Shown: positions 17,284 through 25,121, counted from the stretch's first letter. The stretch: DNA of 64,000 bases from Rudaeicoccus suwonensis (GCF_007829035.1 NZ_VIVQ01000001.1:2401161-2465160), one strand, 5' to 3'. Notes: generated from the letters alone by a model not told the origin. Program-made: numbers and translations.

Positions 17284-18524
17284 GGCACGACCGCCTCGTC
17301 GGCGAAGGTGAGACCGAACTCCGGCATGATGTGCTCGGCGAACAGTTCCAGTTGCCGGATCGCAACCTCGGTCGGCATCGGCCGCCATGCCAGGTGCCAC
17401 ACGAGGTACTCCGCAGGCAACGCCGTCAGCGTCTTCTCGACGGCGCGTTTGACGTCGTCGACGGTGCCGATGCATGACATGCCCGACCGCGACAGCCGCT
17501 CACCGATCGACTCCCCGGGCGCGGGGACCGGACCTTCCTCCCCCTTCAGCCGGAACAACTCCAGGTAGCCGAAGGCGCGATACCACTTGTCCCAGATCAG
17601 CGAGTCGTATGCGTCCGAGGCGGCCAGTGCCTCGGATCTGCTGTCCGCGATGTGGAAGATCCGGATCAGACCGAGGCTGTCGCCATACTGCAGGTCGCGC
17701 CCGGCGAGCTTTGCCTCGGACAGGTAGTAGTTGCCGAGGGCGGAGCACACGTCGAGGTCGGGGCTCTGAATGATCGGGATCACTCCCTCACGGGCGCACC
17801 AGCCCACTGTCCGTGGACTGATGCTCTGCGCCTGGAACAGCGGCGGATGCGGGTCCTGGAACGGCCGGGGCACCACACTCACGCCACGTATGCCGCCGCC
17901 CGCGTCCAACTCACCTGGTGCGCCGTAGACGCTGGTGACACCCTCGGCCGGAGCCCAGGACGCGCCGACGTTGCCCGGCAGCCGGTAGTGCTCGCCGTCG
18001 TATGCCGTGACGTCGCGCGTCCAGGCCATCTTCATGATGCGGTAGTGCTCGCGGAACAGCGACCAGTTGAGCGCGTCGCGTTCGGAGTCGGAGTGGTCGG
18101 CCGCGCCGGCTCCGGTGCGTTGTCCCAGGACGTCGACCCAGCGGTTCTGGTAGCCACGCGCCATGCCGACGAAGAGCCGGCCGCCGAGCATCTGGTCGAT
18201 CATGGCGGTCTCCTCCGCCAGCCGGACCGGGTCGTGGAAGGGGAGCACGTAGCCGAGCTGACCGTGCCGTAATCGCTTGGTACGCATACCTGCCCAGAGG
18301 TTGTACAGCCCTGGGTCGGGTGACAGCTCGATGCCCTCTGAGTGGAAGTGGTGCTCGGTGTGCGACAACCCCCAGTAGCCGAGCTCGTCGGCGGCCTGTG
18401 CGATCTGCACCAGTCCGTCAAGGAGCCGTTGCACCGCCCAGGTACTGCGGCCGATGGGTCGGTGCTCGCTCATCTCGGTGAGGTCCCCGGTGGTCGGGTA
18501 GACCTGCACGATCACTTTCGGCAC
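17280..18524 (-). CDS. Luciferase-like (LLM class) flavin-dependent oxidoreductase
   Basis: A 414-aa TIM-barrel flavoprotein of the bacterial luciferase family. Family features: LGYWGLSHTEHHF near residue 50, RLAEETAMIDQMLGGRLFVGMARGY (about 100-124), and PRPFQDPHPPLFQAQSISP in the middle. Members use FMN or F420 with O2 or a reduced donor for monooxygenation, epoxidation or dehydrogenation. The start is the GTG at 18524 (VPKVIVQVYP) behind an AGG-rich ribosome site; the open frame extends upstream but overlaps the M20 gene. Its position between the M20 gene and the radical SAM gene suggests it tailors the azole-modified peptide. No RiPP substrate is established for this exact subgroup as far as I know. 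Confidence 0.82.
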   Translation of the reverse strand: MPKVIVQVYPTTGDLTEMSEHRPIGRSTWAVQRLLDGLVQIAQAADELGYWGLSHTEHHFHSEGIELSPDPGLYNLWAGMRTKRLRHGQLGYVLPFHDPVRLAEETAMIDQMLGGRLFVGMARGYQNRWVDVLGQRTGAGAADHSDSERDALNWSLFREHYRIMKMAWTRDVTAYDGEHYRLPGNVGASWAPAEGVTSVYGAPGELDAGGGIRGVSVVPRPFQDPHPPLFQAQSISPRTVGWCAREGVIPIIQSPDLDVCSALGNYYLSEAKLAGRDLQYGDSLGLIRIFHIADSRSEALAASDAYDSLIWDKWYRAFGYLELFRLKGEEGPVPAPGESIGERLSRSGMSCIGTVDDVKRAVEKTLTALPAEYLVWHLAWRPMPTEVAIRQLELFAEHIMPEFGLTFADEAVVP

Positions 18525-18555
18525 GACATGGCACCTGCCTTCCTTGACGGACGCT

Positions 18556-19725
18556 TCATTGCGGCTCCTGCTGACTCGACTGCTGCTGGGATGCGACATC
18601 GATGACTGTCAGCGCCATGGCGGTGCCGGCACGGACCATCGCGTCCATCGCCTGCGGGGTGGCCGCCGCGACGCTGAATCCGGCGTCGTGGTTCAGGTGC
18701 GGCCGGCTGCCGATGTCGAAGAACGGGTGCACGGTCGGGATCCGCTGCGAGATCACAGCCAGATCGGTTGCGACCGGCAACGACATCGGGCAGGACCTCA
18801 TCGACAGCAATCCCCTGTTGCGACTCCACGCCTGCAACAGCGTCGGGTTGGAGTGCAGCGGCGGGGCCATCGGGTGCGCGCGGTCGAAGGACGCCTCGAC
18901 GCCGACGACTCCTGCTGCGGCATACAGCGCGGTCCGCAGGATCGACTCGGCGTCGACGAGGTCGCTCACCGAACGTCCGCGCGCGATGATGTCGAGGTCG
19001 AGCCGTGAGGGACGAACACTGGCGGTGCCGGTCGTCGCACGCCGCTCGGCGGTGACGGTGCAGTCCGCCGGCAGCCGCGAGGTCGCGAACTGCAGGTTGG
19101 TGCGCAGCAGTGCCTCGGCGGCGAACGGGTCGCCACCACCGGTGTGTCCGGCACCCGGGTGGGCACTGAGGCAGGTGTTCTCCAGCGCCGCCGACCATCG
19201 GGCGAAGGCGGCCAGTTGCGGGTCGTCACAGCCGACCGGCGCCGGATGGCACATCAGCAGGGCGCCGACCTCGTCGAAGACCCCGGACTCGGCGAGGTCG
19301 ATCTTGGCCATGCCGTCCTCCTCCGCCGGGGTGCCGAAAAGAACAACACGTATGCCGCAGTCGTCGGCCACCCTGCTCAGAATCGCGAAGGCGAGGTAGG
19401 CGGCTCCGGCGATCAGGTTGTGCCCGCAGGCATGGCCGACACCGGGGAGTGCGTCGTACTCGGCGATGATGCCGAAGCCTGGGCCGCCCGACGATCCGGT
19501 GCGGGCGATCAGCCCGGTCGGCCAGTCGCCGAGTCCCGACTCCGTGGTGCAGGCCAGCGGCTCGAGCGCCGCCAGGATCGCGTCACGACTGGCTTCCTCA
19601 TGACCGGAGGGCTCCGCCAGAGCATGGATCGTGGTCGCGAGTTGCCCTGCGGTGGAGGCGAATTCGCCACGACATGCGAAAACCTGGGCTTTTGCCCGAC
19701 CGGCTCGCTCCATGGTGTCGGTCAT
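18556..19725 (-). CDS. M20 family metallo-amidohydrolase
   Basis: A 389-aa zinc hydrolase of the M20D/aminobenzoyl-glutamate amidohydrolase type. The metal-site motif is EYDALPGVGHACGHN (about 87-101), the catalytic acid pair is in GTPAEEDG, and a dimerisation domain sits between about 175 and 280. Family members cleave N-acyl amino acids and small amide or peptide bonds in the cytoplasm. The ATG at 19725 overlaps the stop of the SagB-like gene (ATGA), so it belongs to the RiPP operon. Possible roles are trimming of the core or leader remnant, removal of an N-acyl group, or self-protection. None can be chosen from sequence alone. Confidence 0.85.
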   Translation of the reverse strand: MTDTMERAGRAKAQVFACRGEFASTAGQLATTIHALAEPSGHEEASRDAILAALEPLACTTESGLGDWPTGLIARTGSSGGPGFGIIAEYDALPGVGHACGHNLIAGAAYLAFAILSRVADDCGIRVVLFGTPAEEDGMAKIDLAESGVFDEVGALLMCHPAPVGCDDPQLAAFARWSAALENTCLSAHPGAGHTGGGDPFAAEALLRTNLQFATSRLPADCTVTAERRATTGTASVRPSRLDLDIIARGRSVSDLVDAESILRTALYAAAGVVGVEASFDRAHPMAPPLHSNPTLLQAWSRNRGLLSMRSCPMSLPVATDLAVISQRIPTVHPFFDIGSRPHLNHDAGFSVAAATPQAMDAMVRAGTAMALTVIDVASQQQSSQQEPQ

Positions 19726-21170
19726 GCGACACCGCCGGCTTCCGGGTGCCATGCCGGCAAGGACGGACGCTGCCAATTCACCGGGCGCGAACCGAGGATG
19801 AACTCGCCCACGGTTGTGCACTCCAGATACGGAATCTGGGTGACCGCCGAGAACAGGTCGCTGTCGCCTCCGCCGAGCCCACAGGGCGCCAATCCCAGAT
19901 CGGTCGCGTGCAGATACAACGCGTCATACAGCGCACCGACATTCTTCAGGATGACGGCGTACGACACAGCGTCGTACTTCCACATCACCCGCGGGAATCG
20001 TGCGGCGATCAGCAGCACCACCTGCGGCGGCTCGGCCATCTGGGCGGTCACCTGTGCGACCTGGCTCAGCTGCTCCAGGTCGCCCGGCCCGGTGGCAATG
20101 CGGCGAAGGCCGTGCCATGCCGAGTCGTAGTGGTACAGGCCCTGGTCCAGATCCGCGCAGCGGTTGGCCAGCACAAAGATCTCGAGCTCGTACAACGACC
20201 CACCGGCGGGATATCCCCTGCGCAGTATGTCGCCGTAGCCGTCGACCTCCCGCGCGAATCGCACCCGCTGTGTCCGTGACAGTAGCGCGCCCAATTGTGC
20301 TGCTGTCACTGGATTTTCGGTGTCGTGCTCGCGTATGGAGCAACGACTCGTGGCGACATCGAGCAGGCTGCGGCTGGCGCCCTCGTCGTTCGGCAGCTCG
20401 ATCAGTTCGTCTGCACCGAACCCCTGAGGTATGCCGGGCCACGGGTCGCGCACCCCACGAAACCGGAAGGTGCCGCCGTAGTCACCACGGGTGCGGCCGA
20501 GCCGGGATCGAGCGTGGAACAGCAACTCCCAGTCCGACCAGTAGTCGGCTGCGCCTGCCTGCGCTGGCGTGTCGCGCTCGGCCGAGAGCAGGCCTGCGTC
20601 ATACAACGCGGTGAGCACGGCGCGCGCGTCTCGATCGGCCAGTGCGGAGCTCCGACACGTGTCGCCGACGGTTGCCGACCCGCGCAGACCGACGAGCAGG
20701 TCGAGCACGCGGGGATCCTCGACGTGAGCAACGTGGTGAGCGGCGCCGGATTCCAGCGTCGGCATCGGTTCGCCGAAGCGCAACACCGCGGTAGGAGCCA
20801 TGCGAAGCACGTCGCCGTCGGACAACCGTGCTGTGCCGGGGACCGAACCGAGTCGTGGTGCCGGTGTCAGTGGCTGCAGGCGGACCAGTTTTTCTTCACC
20901 GGCCAGCACCGTGGTTTCGATCCAGTATGCCGCCGTCAGTCCGGCCGCCAGGCGCACCCAGAAAGCCATGAGGTGAGGCGAACGTGATTGAGCCACAACG
21001 CGATTCAACTCCGCCTCGGTGAACCCTGTCTCGTGCAGACAGGTCAGCACGGTGAGCAGCGCCGTGCCCGGCACGGTCAGTCGCACGCAGCGACCGGCCC
21101 TGTTCAAGATGACGGCGCAGGCGTCCTGCTCGACCGTGAGGCTGTCGGCGACGAGCCGGTGATGAAGCAT
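19722..21170 (-). CDS. SagB-type FMN-dependent azoline dehydrogenase
   Basis: A 482-aa protein of the TOMM SagB/ThcOx family. The C-terminal about 240 residues are a nitroreductase fold: the FMN contacts SRCSIREHD (about 278-286), the YPAGGSLYELEIFVLANRC strand, and WKYDAVSYAVILKNVGALYD (about 395-414) with GLAPCGLGGGD afterwards. The N-terminal half is the poorly conserved helical domain usual in SagB proteins. These enzymes oxidise azolines, made by the YcaO cyclodehydratase, to thiazoles or oxazoles. The gene begins only nine bases after the YcaO gene. Its presence implies that at least some heterocycles in the product are fully aromatic. Confidence 0.92.
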   Translation of the reverse strand: MLHHRLVADSLTVEQDACAVILNRAGRCVRLTVPGTALLTVLTCLHETGFTEAELNRVVAQSRSPHLMAFWVRLAAGLTAAYWIETTVLAGEEKLVRLQPLTPAPRLGSVPGTARLSDGDVLRMAPTAVLRFGEPMPTLESGAAHHVAHVEDPRVLDLLVGLRGSATVGDTCRSSALADRDARAVLTALYDAGLLSAERDTPAQAGAADYWSDWELLFHARSRLGRTRGDYGGTFRFRGVRDPWPGIPQGFGADELIELPNDEGASRSLLDVATSRCSIREHDTENPVTAAQLGALLSRTQRVRFAREVDGYGDILRRGYPAGGSLYELEIFVLANRCADLDQGLYHYDSAWHGLRRIATGPGDLEQLSQVAQVTAQMAEPPQVVLLIAARFPRVMWKYDAVSYAVILKNVGALYDALYLHATDLGLAPCGLGGGDSDLFSAVTQIPYLECTTVGEFILGSRPVNWQRPSLPAWHPEAGGVA

Positions 21171-21179
21171 CCGCGCCGC

Positions 21180-23489
21180 CTAGAAGAAGACCGTCGTCGG
21201 ATTGAGGTCGGCCTCTGGCAACGGTTCCGGCAACCAGCCCAGCCGCACCGGTGCGTCGTACAGACGACCCGGTCCCAGACGGCGCCAGAAGTGCCGCAGC
21301 CCGGGCGCGACCACACGTGCAACGCTCAACGGCACCTCGGGCCGGCTCAGATCCTTGAAGTACAGCTGGGTGCCCATTCGCTCGGCCGCCGAGCAGCACG
21401 CTTCGACATCGGCCAACACGTCGTCGGTCACCCACGACTGCACAGTTCGCAGGTCGGTGCGTGGCTGGGGTCCGGGCAGCAGGTACGGCTGGTTCTGCAG
21501 GGTCGCCGTGCGATACCACCGCACCGCCTCCTGGTCGGCGGACCAGTACTCCCCTGGTCCGCGGGACGGGTCGGGCAGAACCGTCGGCAGGAACTGGTTG
21601 AGTTCGTCGACAGCCGACCCGAAGGCCGCCATCGGGTCCAGGTCACTCCCGAACCCGACGATGATGTCCTGCGGGTCAGCATCCGACTTCGCCGACAGCA
21701 CTGCGTAACAAGGGATTCGACTGTCGGTCGTGAGATCGATCGCCCAGATGTCGCGGCCGAGTCGGGCGTAGGCCTCCCGCGTTGCGTCCAGATACGGATC
21801 CTCGAGCACATCGAGGTCGACCGCCGGCCGCTGGATGCGGTTGTACCACCACAGCGCCACGCTGTCGCGTTCGACAAGCTCGCAGAAGCCGCGCACAACC
21901 GCTTCCTCCAGGCAGCCCCCTGCGGCAGTGCCGTTGGAGTCGGCGACACAGAACCACCAGCGATACATGTCCGGGTGCCCGTAATAGCAGTATGCCGACG
22001 GAATCAGCCGCTGCTCGCCTGCAGTGGAGCCGAGCCCGTGCACCGTGGTCCAACTGATCGGCCGCTGCGGATCGAACCGGGTCGGCACGAACTCGTAGCG
22101 GCTCTGGGTGCCGGCGTTGAAGTCCTCGCGGCCGCGATACTGCATCTCGGAGAACCCGAAGAGGGTGTCGACGTCGAGAGCCCGTCCAGGTTCCAGTTGC
22201 GACAACGCTGCAACGAACTCCTGCTCATCGCCGCGATGAACAGTGACACCGCGCTCGACGGCCTCGCAGATCGCGCTCAAACGGGCGCTGCTCTCGGTTC
22301 GCCCCTTGCCACCGCTGAGGCTGCCGCGCAGTGTGCGTGCGAGCACGTCGAAGCGCGTGCGCGAGATGGCAAAGTCATGCCCGGCCGCGTATCCGTAGAA
22401 CAGCTCGGACTGGGTGTCCACGCTCGACAGAACGGTCACGACTCCGGTGATCGGGCTGATGTGCGGCTCGAGATCGGCGAGCAGTTCCTCGGAATCGCGG
22501 ATCCTCCGCTCTATCTCGCCCTGCTTGTTTCGCCTCTTCGGTCGCGACACGAGGGTGTCGGACTCGATCCGCACACCATGTCCGCATGACGGGCATTCCG
22601 GCCGACGGCTGAGGATGTGACGTTCTGTCTCGAAGGTGGCAAGGTTCAACGAGACGACGAGGTCACTCTCGTTCTTGTCCAGCATCGTCAGCGCAAGATG
22701 CAGTGCCGAACCCACCGTGCTCGCCGTGCCCGCCTCCTGCACTCCAACCGGGTCGTTGCGATCGGTGACCATTGCGACATACCGGTCAAGAGTGCGGTGA
22801 CCGGCCACGCGGTGAGCCAGGCACCGCCAGCAGGCAGAACTGCCCGGCACCACCAACGGCCCGACCCACACCTGGGTAGTCGTCGGCTTGAGCAGGATCC
22901 AGGTGACGCCGGCGGCCAGACAGGCCCGATTGACCTGTTCGAGTTCCGGCGTGAGGACGTCACTCACCACGACGAGCAGATCACGGTCCGCATCGAGGAC
23001 TGCAGGCAGTTGATCGTGGACCTCGGCATCGGGGCGAGTGCCCGCAACCGCCGTGACGACCAGGTCACGCAGCCGGTCGCCGAGCCCGATCGGCAACACG
23101 TCCAACGGCCGCCGAGCGACGGCCGGTATGCCGAGGGCATCGCGAATCGCCCAGCCGGCTCGATCGCCAGCATCGACCGGCCCGTCGCGCAAGGCGTCGA
23201 GGGCGTGCAACCGGGACAGCAGCCCGAACAACTGCACGAAGCCGAGCGTGCCACCGAGTTCACGGTGGATCTGCGGGGTGGCACGCGTGCCGTCCAGCAA
23301 CGGCAGCACGAGCGCCAGGTGTGCGTCCTCGAGATAGAACAGTCGATCGTCGGCTGCGAAGATGTGCCGACTGTCGCCGTCACAGATGACATCGAGATCC
23401 GCCCGAAGCCGAGGCCGGTTCGGCAACGAACCACTGTGACCCTCACCGACGGTGCGGGACTTCGGCCGACTCAGACCGACACCGGTCAC
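21180..23489 (-). CDS. TOMM cyclodehydratase: leader-binding/E1-like domain fused to YcaO
   Basis: A 769-aa fusion. Residues about 25-105 form a winged-helix leader-recognition (RRE) domain, about 110-320 an E1/ThiF-like docking domain with two zinc-type Cys pairs (C220-x2-C223 in CWRC and C299-x2-C302 in CPSC), and about 345-769 the YcaO domain. YcaO ATP-binding acids are visible in SAICEAVER (about 405-413) and in EEAVVRGFCELVERDS. The protein backbone-phosphorylates and cyclises Cys, Ser or Thr to azolines, using the leader as handle. It ends PEPLPEADLNPTTVFF, so the common PxPxP tail is only partly matched. GTG start at 23489 behind AAGGGGGGAG. It is the central enzyme of the cluster. Confidence 0.95.
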   Translation of the reverse strand: MTGVGLSRPKSRTVGEGHSGSLPNRPRLRADLDVICDGDSRHIFAADDRLFYLEDAHLALVLPLLDGTRATPQIHRELGGTLGFVQLFGLLSRLHALDALRDGPVDAGDRAGWAIRDALGIPAVARRPLDVLPIGLGDRLRDLVVTAVAGTRPDAEVHDQLPAVLDADRDLLVVVSDVLTPELEQVNRACLAAGVTWILLKPTTTQVWVGPLVVPGSSACWRCLAHRVAGHRTLDRYVAMVTDRNDPVGVQEAGTASTVGSALHLALTMLDKNESDLVVSLNLATFETERHILSRRPECPSCGHGVRIESDTLVSRPKRRNKQGEIERRIRDSEELLADLEPHISPITGVVTVLSSVDTQSELFYGYAAGHDFAISRTRFDVLARTLRGSLSGGKGRTESSARLSAICEAVERGVTVHRGDEQEFVAALSQLEPGRALDVDTLFGFSEMQYRGREDFNAGTQSRYEFVPTRFDPQRPISWTTVHGLGSTAGEQRLIPSAYCYYGHPDMYRWWFCVADSNGTAAGGCLEEAVVRGFCELVERDSVALWWYNRIQRPAVDLDVLEDPYLDATREAYARLGRDIWAIDLTTDSRIPCYAVLSAKSDADPQDIIVGFGSDLDPMAAFGSAVDELNQFLPTVLPDPSRGPGEYWSADQEAVRWYRTATLQNQPYLLPGPQPRTDLRTVQSWVTDDVLADVEACCSAAERMGTQLYFKDLSRPEVPLSVARVVAPGLRHFWRRLGPGRLYDAPVRLGWLPEPLPEADLNPTTVFF

Positions 23490-23521
23490 GCTCCCCCCTT
23501 ACGACATGGTGGGCGGTGGAA

Positions 23522-23704
23522 TCAGGTGCGAGCCTGCTTCGACCGAATAGCCCACAGGATGCTTGAAATGGGCGCGCAGATGACTGCGACGATGATGAAT
23601 GCAGTCCATTGATGAAGGATTGCCAGCCAGCCGAGGGCAGCGAGATAAATCACCATGAATATGATGATTGCCCCGGCCGGAATCACACGACCCGAGTTAT
23701 TCAT
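23522..23704 (-). CDS. Small two-helix membrane protein in the RiPP operon
   Basis: A 60-aa protein starting MNNSGRVIPAG at the ATG at 23704, with GGAG ten bases upstream. It contains two hydrophobic segments (IIIFMVIYLAALGWLAI and AFIIVAVICAPISSILWAI) and ends in a positively charged tail (RSKQART). A longer frame reaches 23755 but overlaps the hairpin region. It has no family I recognise. Small hydrophobic proteins next to bacteriocin precursors are often immunity proteins; that is a guess from position. The DNA here is distinctly more AT-rich than the neighbouring enzymes. Confidence 0.6.
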   Translation of the reverse strand: MNNSGRVIPAGAIIIFMVIYLAALGWLAILHQWTAFIIVAVICAPISSILWAIRSKQART

Positions 23705-23755
23705 TTCCGATTTACTCCAAGTTTGAATTAGTCGAGGAGCGGTGGCAGAAGACAA

Positions 23756-23789
23756 CGGGCCGCCGTAACGTCACCGTCGCGGCGGCCCG
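23756..23789 (-). terminator. Hairpin between precursor and biosynthesis genes (attenuating terminator)
   Basis: CGGGCCGCCG (23756-23765) and CGGCGGCCCG (23780-23789) form a perfect 10-bp stem, 26 bases after the precursor stop. The downstream transcript is only mildly U-rich. Such leaky terminators are common after RiPP precursor genes and raise precursor over enzyme mRNA. Confidence 0.7.
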
Positions 23790-23814
23790 GCTCCGGTGAA
23801 CTATCTGGTGACGC

Positions 23815-24162
23815 TCACGCCGTGCAGGTGCAGCACGGACAGCAGCAGTAGTCGGTGCCGCCGGCCATCGCGCTGAGTTCGGCGTCCGAGACCTCTCCGA
23901 TGTTCACCGGCGGAGCCTCCGGCACGACGAGCGTGATGGAGCCGGCAGCAATGCCGTCGGTCCACAGCTTGTACTGCTCCTCGATGCTGCCCTCGCCCTC
24001 GGTCTTGCGGCGAACCGCGACCGTGACGCCGTCAGGCACGTCCAGACCCACTTCACGCAGGGCAGGTGCCGGATCCGACATCAACTCCATGACGTAGTCC
24101 TCGCTCGTCCAGCTGCGCATGAGCAAGGCGTAGTAGGCGTCCTCAAATTGCGACAATTCCAT
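23815..24162 (-). CDS. NHLP-leader RiPP precursor peptide (Cys-rich TOMM core)
   Basis: A 115-aa precursor. Residues 1-102 resemble a nitrile-hydratase-alpha-like leader (NHLP family, Haft and colleagues): FEDAYYALLMRSW, then a SDPAPALREVGLDVPDGV turn, a LVVPEAPP strand, and the ending ELSAMAGG, a double-Gly cleavage site (Gly101-Gly102). The predicted core, residues 103-115, is TDYCCCPCCTCTA, with six Cys and two Thr after the Tyr. These are textbook substrates for the YcaO cyclodehydratase and SagB-type dehydrogenase encoded downstream, and the C39 exporter matches the Gly-Gly site. The ATG at 24162 has GGGGA seven bases before it. It is the first gene of the operon. Confidence 0.95.
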   Translation of the reverse strand: MELSQFEDAYYALLMRSWTSEDYVMELMSDPAPALREVGLDVPDGVTVAVRRKTEGEGSIEEQYKLWTDGIAAGSITLVVPEAPPVNIGEVSDAELSAMAGGTDYCCCPCCTCTA

Positions 24163-24533
24163 GATTTTCCCCAGTTCACGTTGTCCCGAATGAACCCCGA
24201 GTCTCCCAACACGGGAAAGCTAACACCACAGATACTCGCGTGGGTAGGGAAAACAGGTCGGAACTCCACATTCTCAGGGTATTTTCAGCCAATTAAATTG
24301 AAAGCTGAACTAAAAATGTTACTTGGTCGGTCGACCGAATTGAAAGTTTTGGTGCACGCGCTTGCGCCGTTGGCTCTGAGTGCGCAGCAGATCCCAGATC
24401 TGCCCGTCGACCGGAGCGGCGGTCTCTGAGGGCATCTGGGTGAACGCGTCCGGCGCCTGGGGCCCGCCATCGTCCTCGACCAGTCCCCACGCGATGTCAG
24501 CTGTCGTCGAACCTCCTGGCAGACTGACGCTCC
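24163..24533. promoter_or_regulatory. Divergent control region between RiPP operon and marR, with AT-rich segment
   Basis: This 370-base spacer holds the promoters of both directions. From about 24275 to 24360 it is markedly AT-rich compared with the rest of the window (runs such as AATTAAATTGAAAG and AACTAAAAATGTTAC), as expected for a strong promoter or foreign-type DNA. I could not choose a -35/-10 pair with confidence. It contains a 12-base palindrome, and a short possible reading frame covers its right half. Confidence 0.55.
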
Positions 24534-24540
24534 ATGACAC
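24319..24540 (-). CDS. Doubtful short reading frame upstream of the precursor
   Basis: A frame of about 73 codons with strongly GC-biased third positions in its middle part (around LVEDDGGPQAPDAFTQMPSE), which looks coding-like, and a basic C-terminus (RTQSQRRKRVHQNFQFG). The only upstream start, GTG at 24540, overlaps the start of marR on the other strand, and its ribosome site is poor. An AGGAGG lies inside the frame but has no start codon after it. It may be a decayed gene, a real small protein, or chance. Confidence 0.25.
   Translation of the reverse strand: MSWSVSLPGGSTTADIAWGLVEDDGGPQAPDAFTQMPSETAAPVDGQIWDLLRTQSQRRKRVHQNFQFGRPTK
24327..24338. promoter_or_regulatory. Palindrome, candidate operator of the RiPP operon
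   Basis: TCGGTCGACCGA is a perfect 12-base palindrome inside the AT-rich intergenic segment, 165 bases before the precursor start and 196 before marR. Position and symmetry suit a dimeric regulator such as the adjacent MarR protein. No experiment supports it. Confidence 0.4.
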
Positions 24541-25058
24541 GCGCCATCGGCACCTCACCGACCACCGAGCGCCAGCGTCATGCCGCCGAGGTCGCCGCGT
24601 ATGTCGCCGCGGGCGGCAACGAGCAGGTGCAGCGCGTCGTCACCGCGGTCCACGGCCTTCACCGGCGGCTGTCGCAGTGGTACACCAAGCAACTCGCCTC
24701 GATCGGCCTGTCCGCGGGCGAGTGGGCGGTCATCTCACATCTGGCGACGGTGGCGGAGGACCACACCTCGACTCCGTCGCAACTGGCGGTGTCGGCAGCG
24801 ATCGCGCCATCGTCGATGACCCACCGGCTCGACCGGATGAGCGAACGCGGATTGATCAAACGCGAGCAGGACCCGGCCAACCGCACCCGGATCCTCGTCA
24901 GTCTCACCGAGCCCGGCTGGGAGATGTTCCAGCAGGTGATCCGTGAGTCTGACGTCGTCGAATCCGATGTGCTGTCACATGTGCCCGAGGACCAGCGGGA
25001 AAATCTCGCCGCGCTGCTGGAACTGGGGATCGCCGGCCTCGACGACGCCCTGCGCTGA
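24534..25058 (+). CDS. MarR family transcriptional regulator
   Basis: A 174-aa winged-helix regulator. The core HLATVAEDHTSTPSQLAVSAAIAPSSMTHRLDRMSERGLIKREQDPANRTRILVSLT (about 68-125) has the MarR recognition helix and the wing with the D-x-R-N/R motif (DPANRTR). An N-terminal extension of about 25 residues precedes the dimerisation helix. The start is the ATG at 24534 after ACCTCCTGGC. It is divergent from the RiPP operon, so it may repress or sense for it, perhaps via the nearby palindrome; that link is inferred from position. A hairpin follows the stop. Confidence 0.85.
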   Translation: MTRAIGTSPTTERQRHAAEVAAYVAAGGNEQVQRVVTAVHGLHRRLSQWYTKQLASIGLSAGEWAVISHLATVAEDHTSTPSQLAVSAAIAPSSMTHRLDRMSERGLIKREQDPANRTRILVSLTEPGWEMFQQVIRESDVVESDVLSHVPEDQRENLAALLELGIAGLDDALR

Positions 25059-25087
25059 GCCAGCTTCGGCGAGGAAAGCCGGCTCAG
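25055..25087 (+). terminator. marR terminator
   Basis: CTGAGCC (25055-25061) pairs with GGCTCAG (25081-25087), with additional partial pairing inside, overlapping the marR stop codon. It also separates the convergent ndk transcript. Confidence 0.55.
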
Positions 25088-25098
25088 CGAGAGTGACC

Positions 25099-25121
25099 AG
25101 GTCAGCGCAGCGCGCTGACCT
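25099..25121 (-). terminator. Hairpin at the end of ndk
   Basis: AGGTCAGCGC (25099-25108) and GCGCTGACCT (25112-25121) form a perfect 10-bp stem with an AGC loop. It includes the ndk stop codon and last codons, an efficient though unusual place for a terminator. Confidence 0.6.

Noticed and set aside
17284..17475. N-terminal extension of the radical SAM protein
   Set aside because: It falls inside the luciferase-like gene, and the GTG at 17283 gives the usual GTGA coupling.
15478..17568. Open frame of 696 codons opposite the radical SAM gene
   Set aside because: It is antisense to a clear radical SAM protein and its composition is that of a mirrored high-GC gene.
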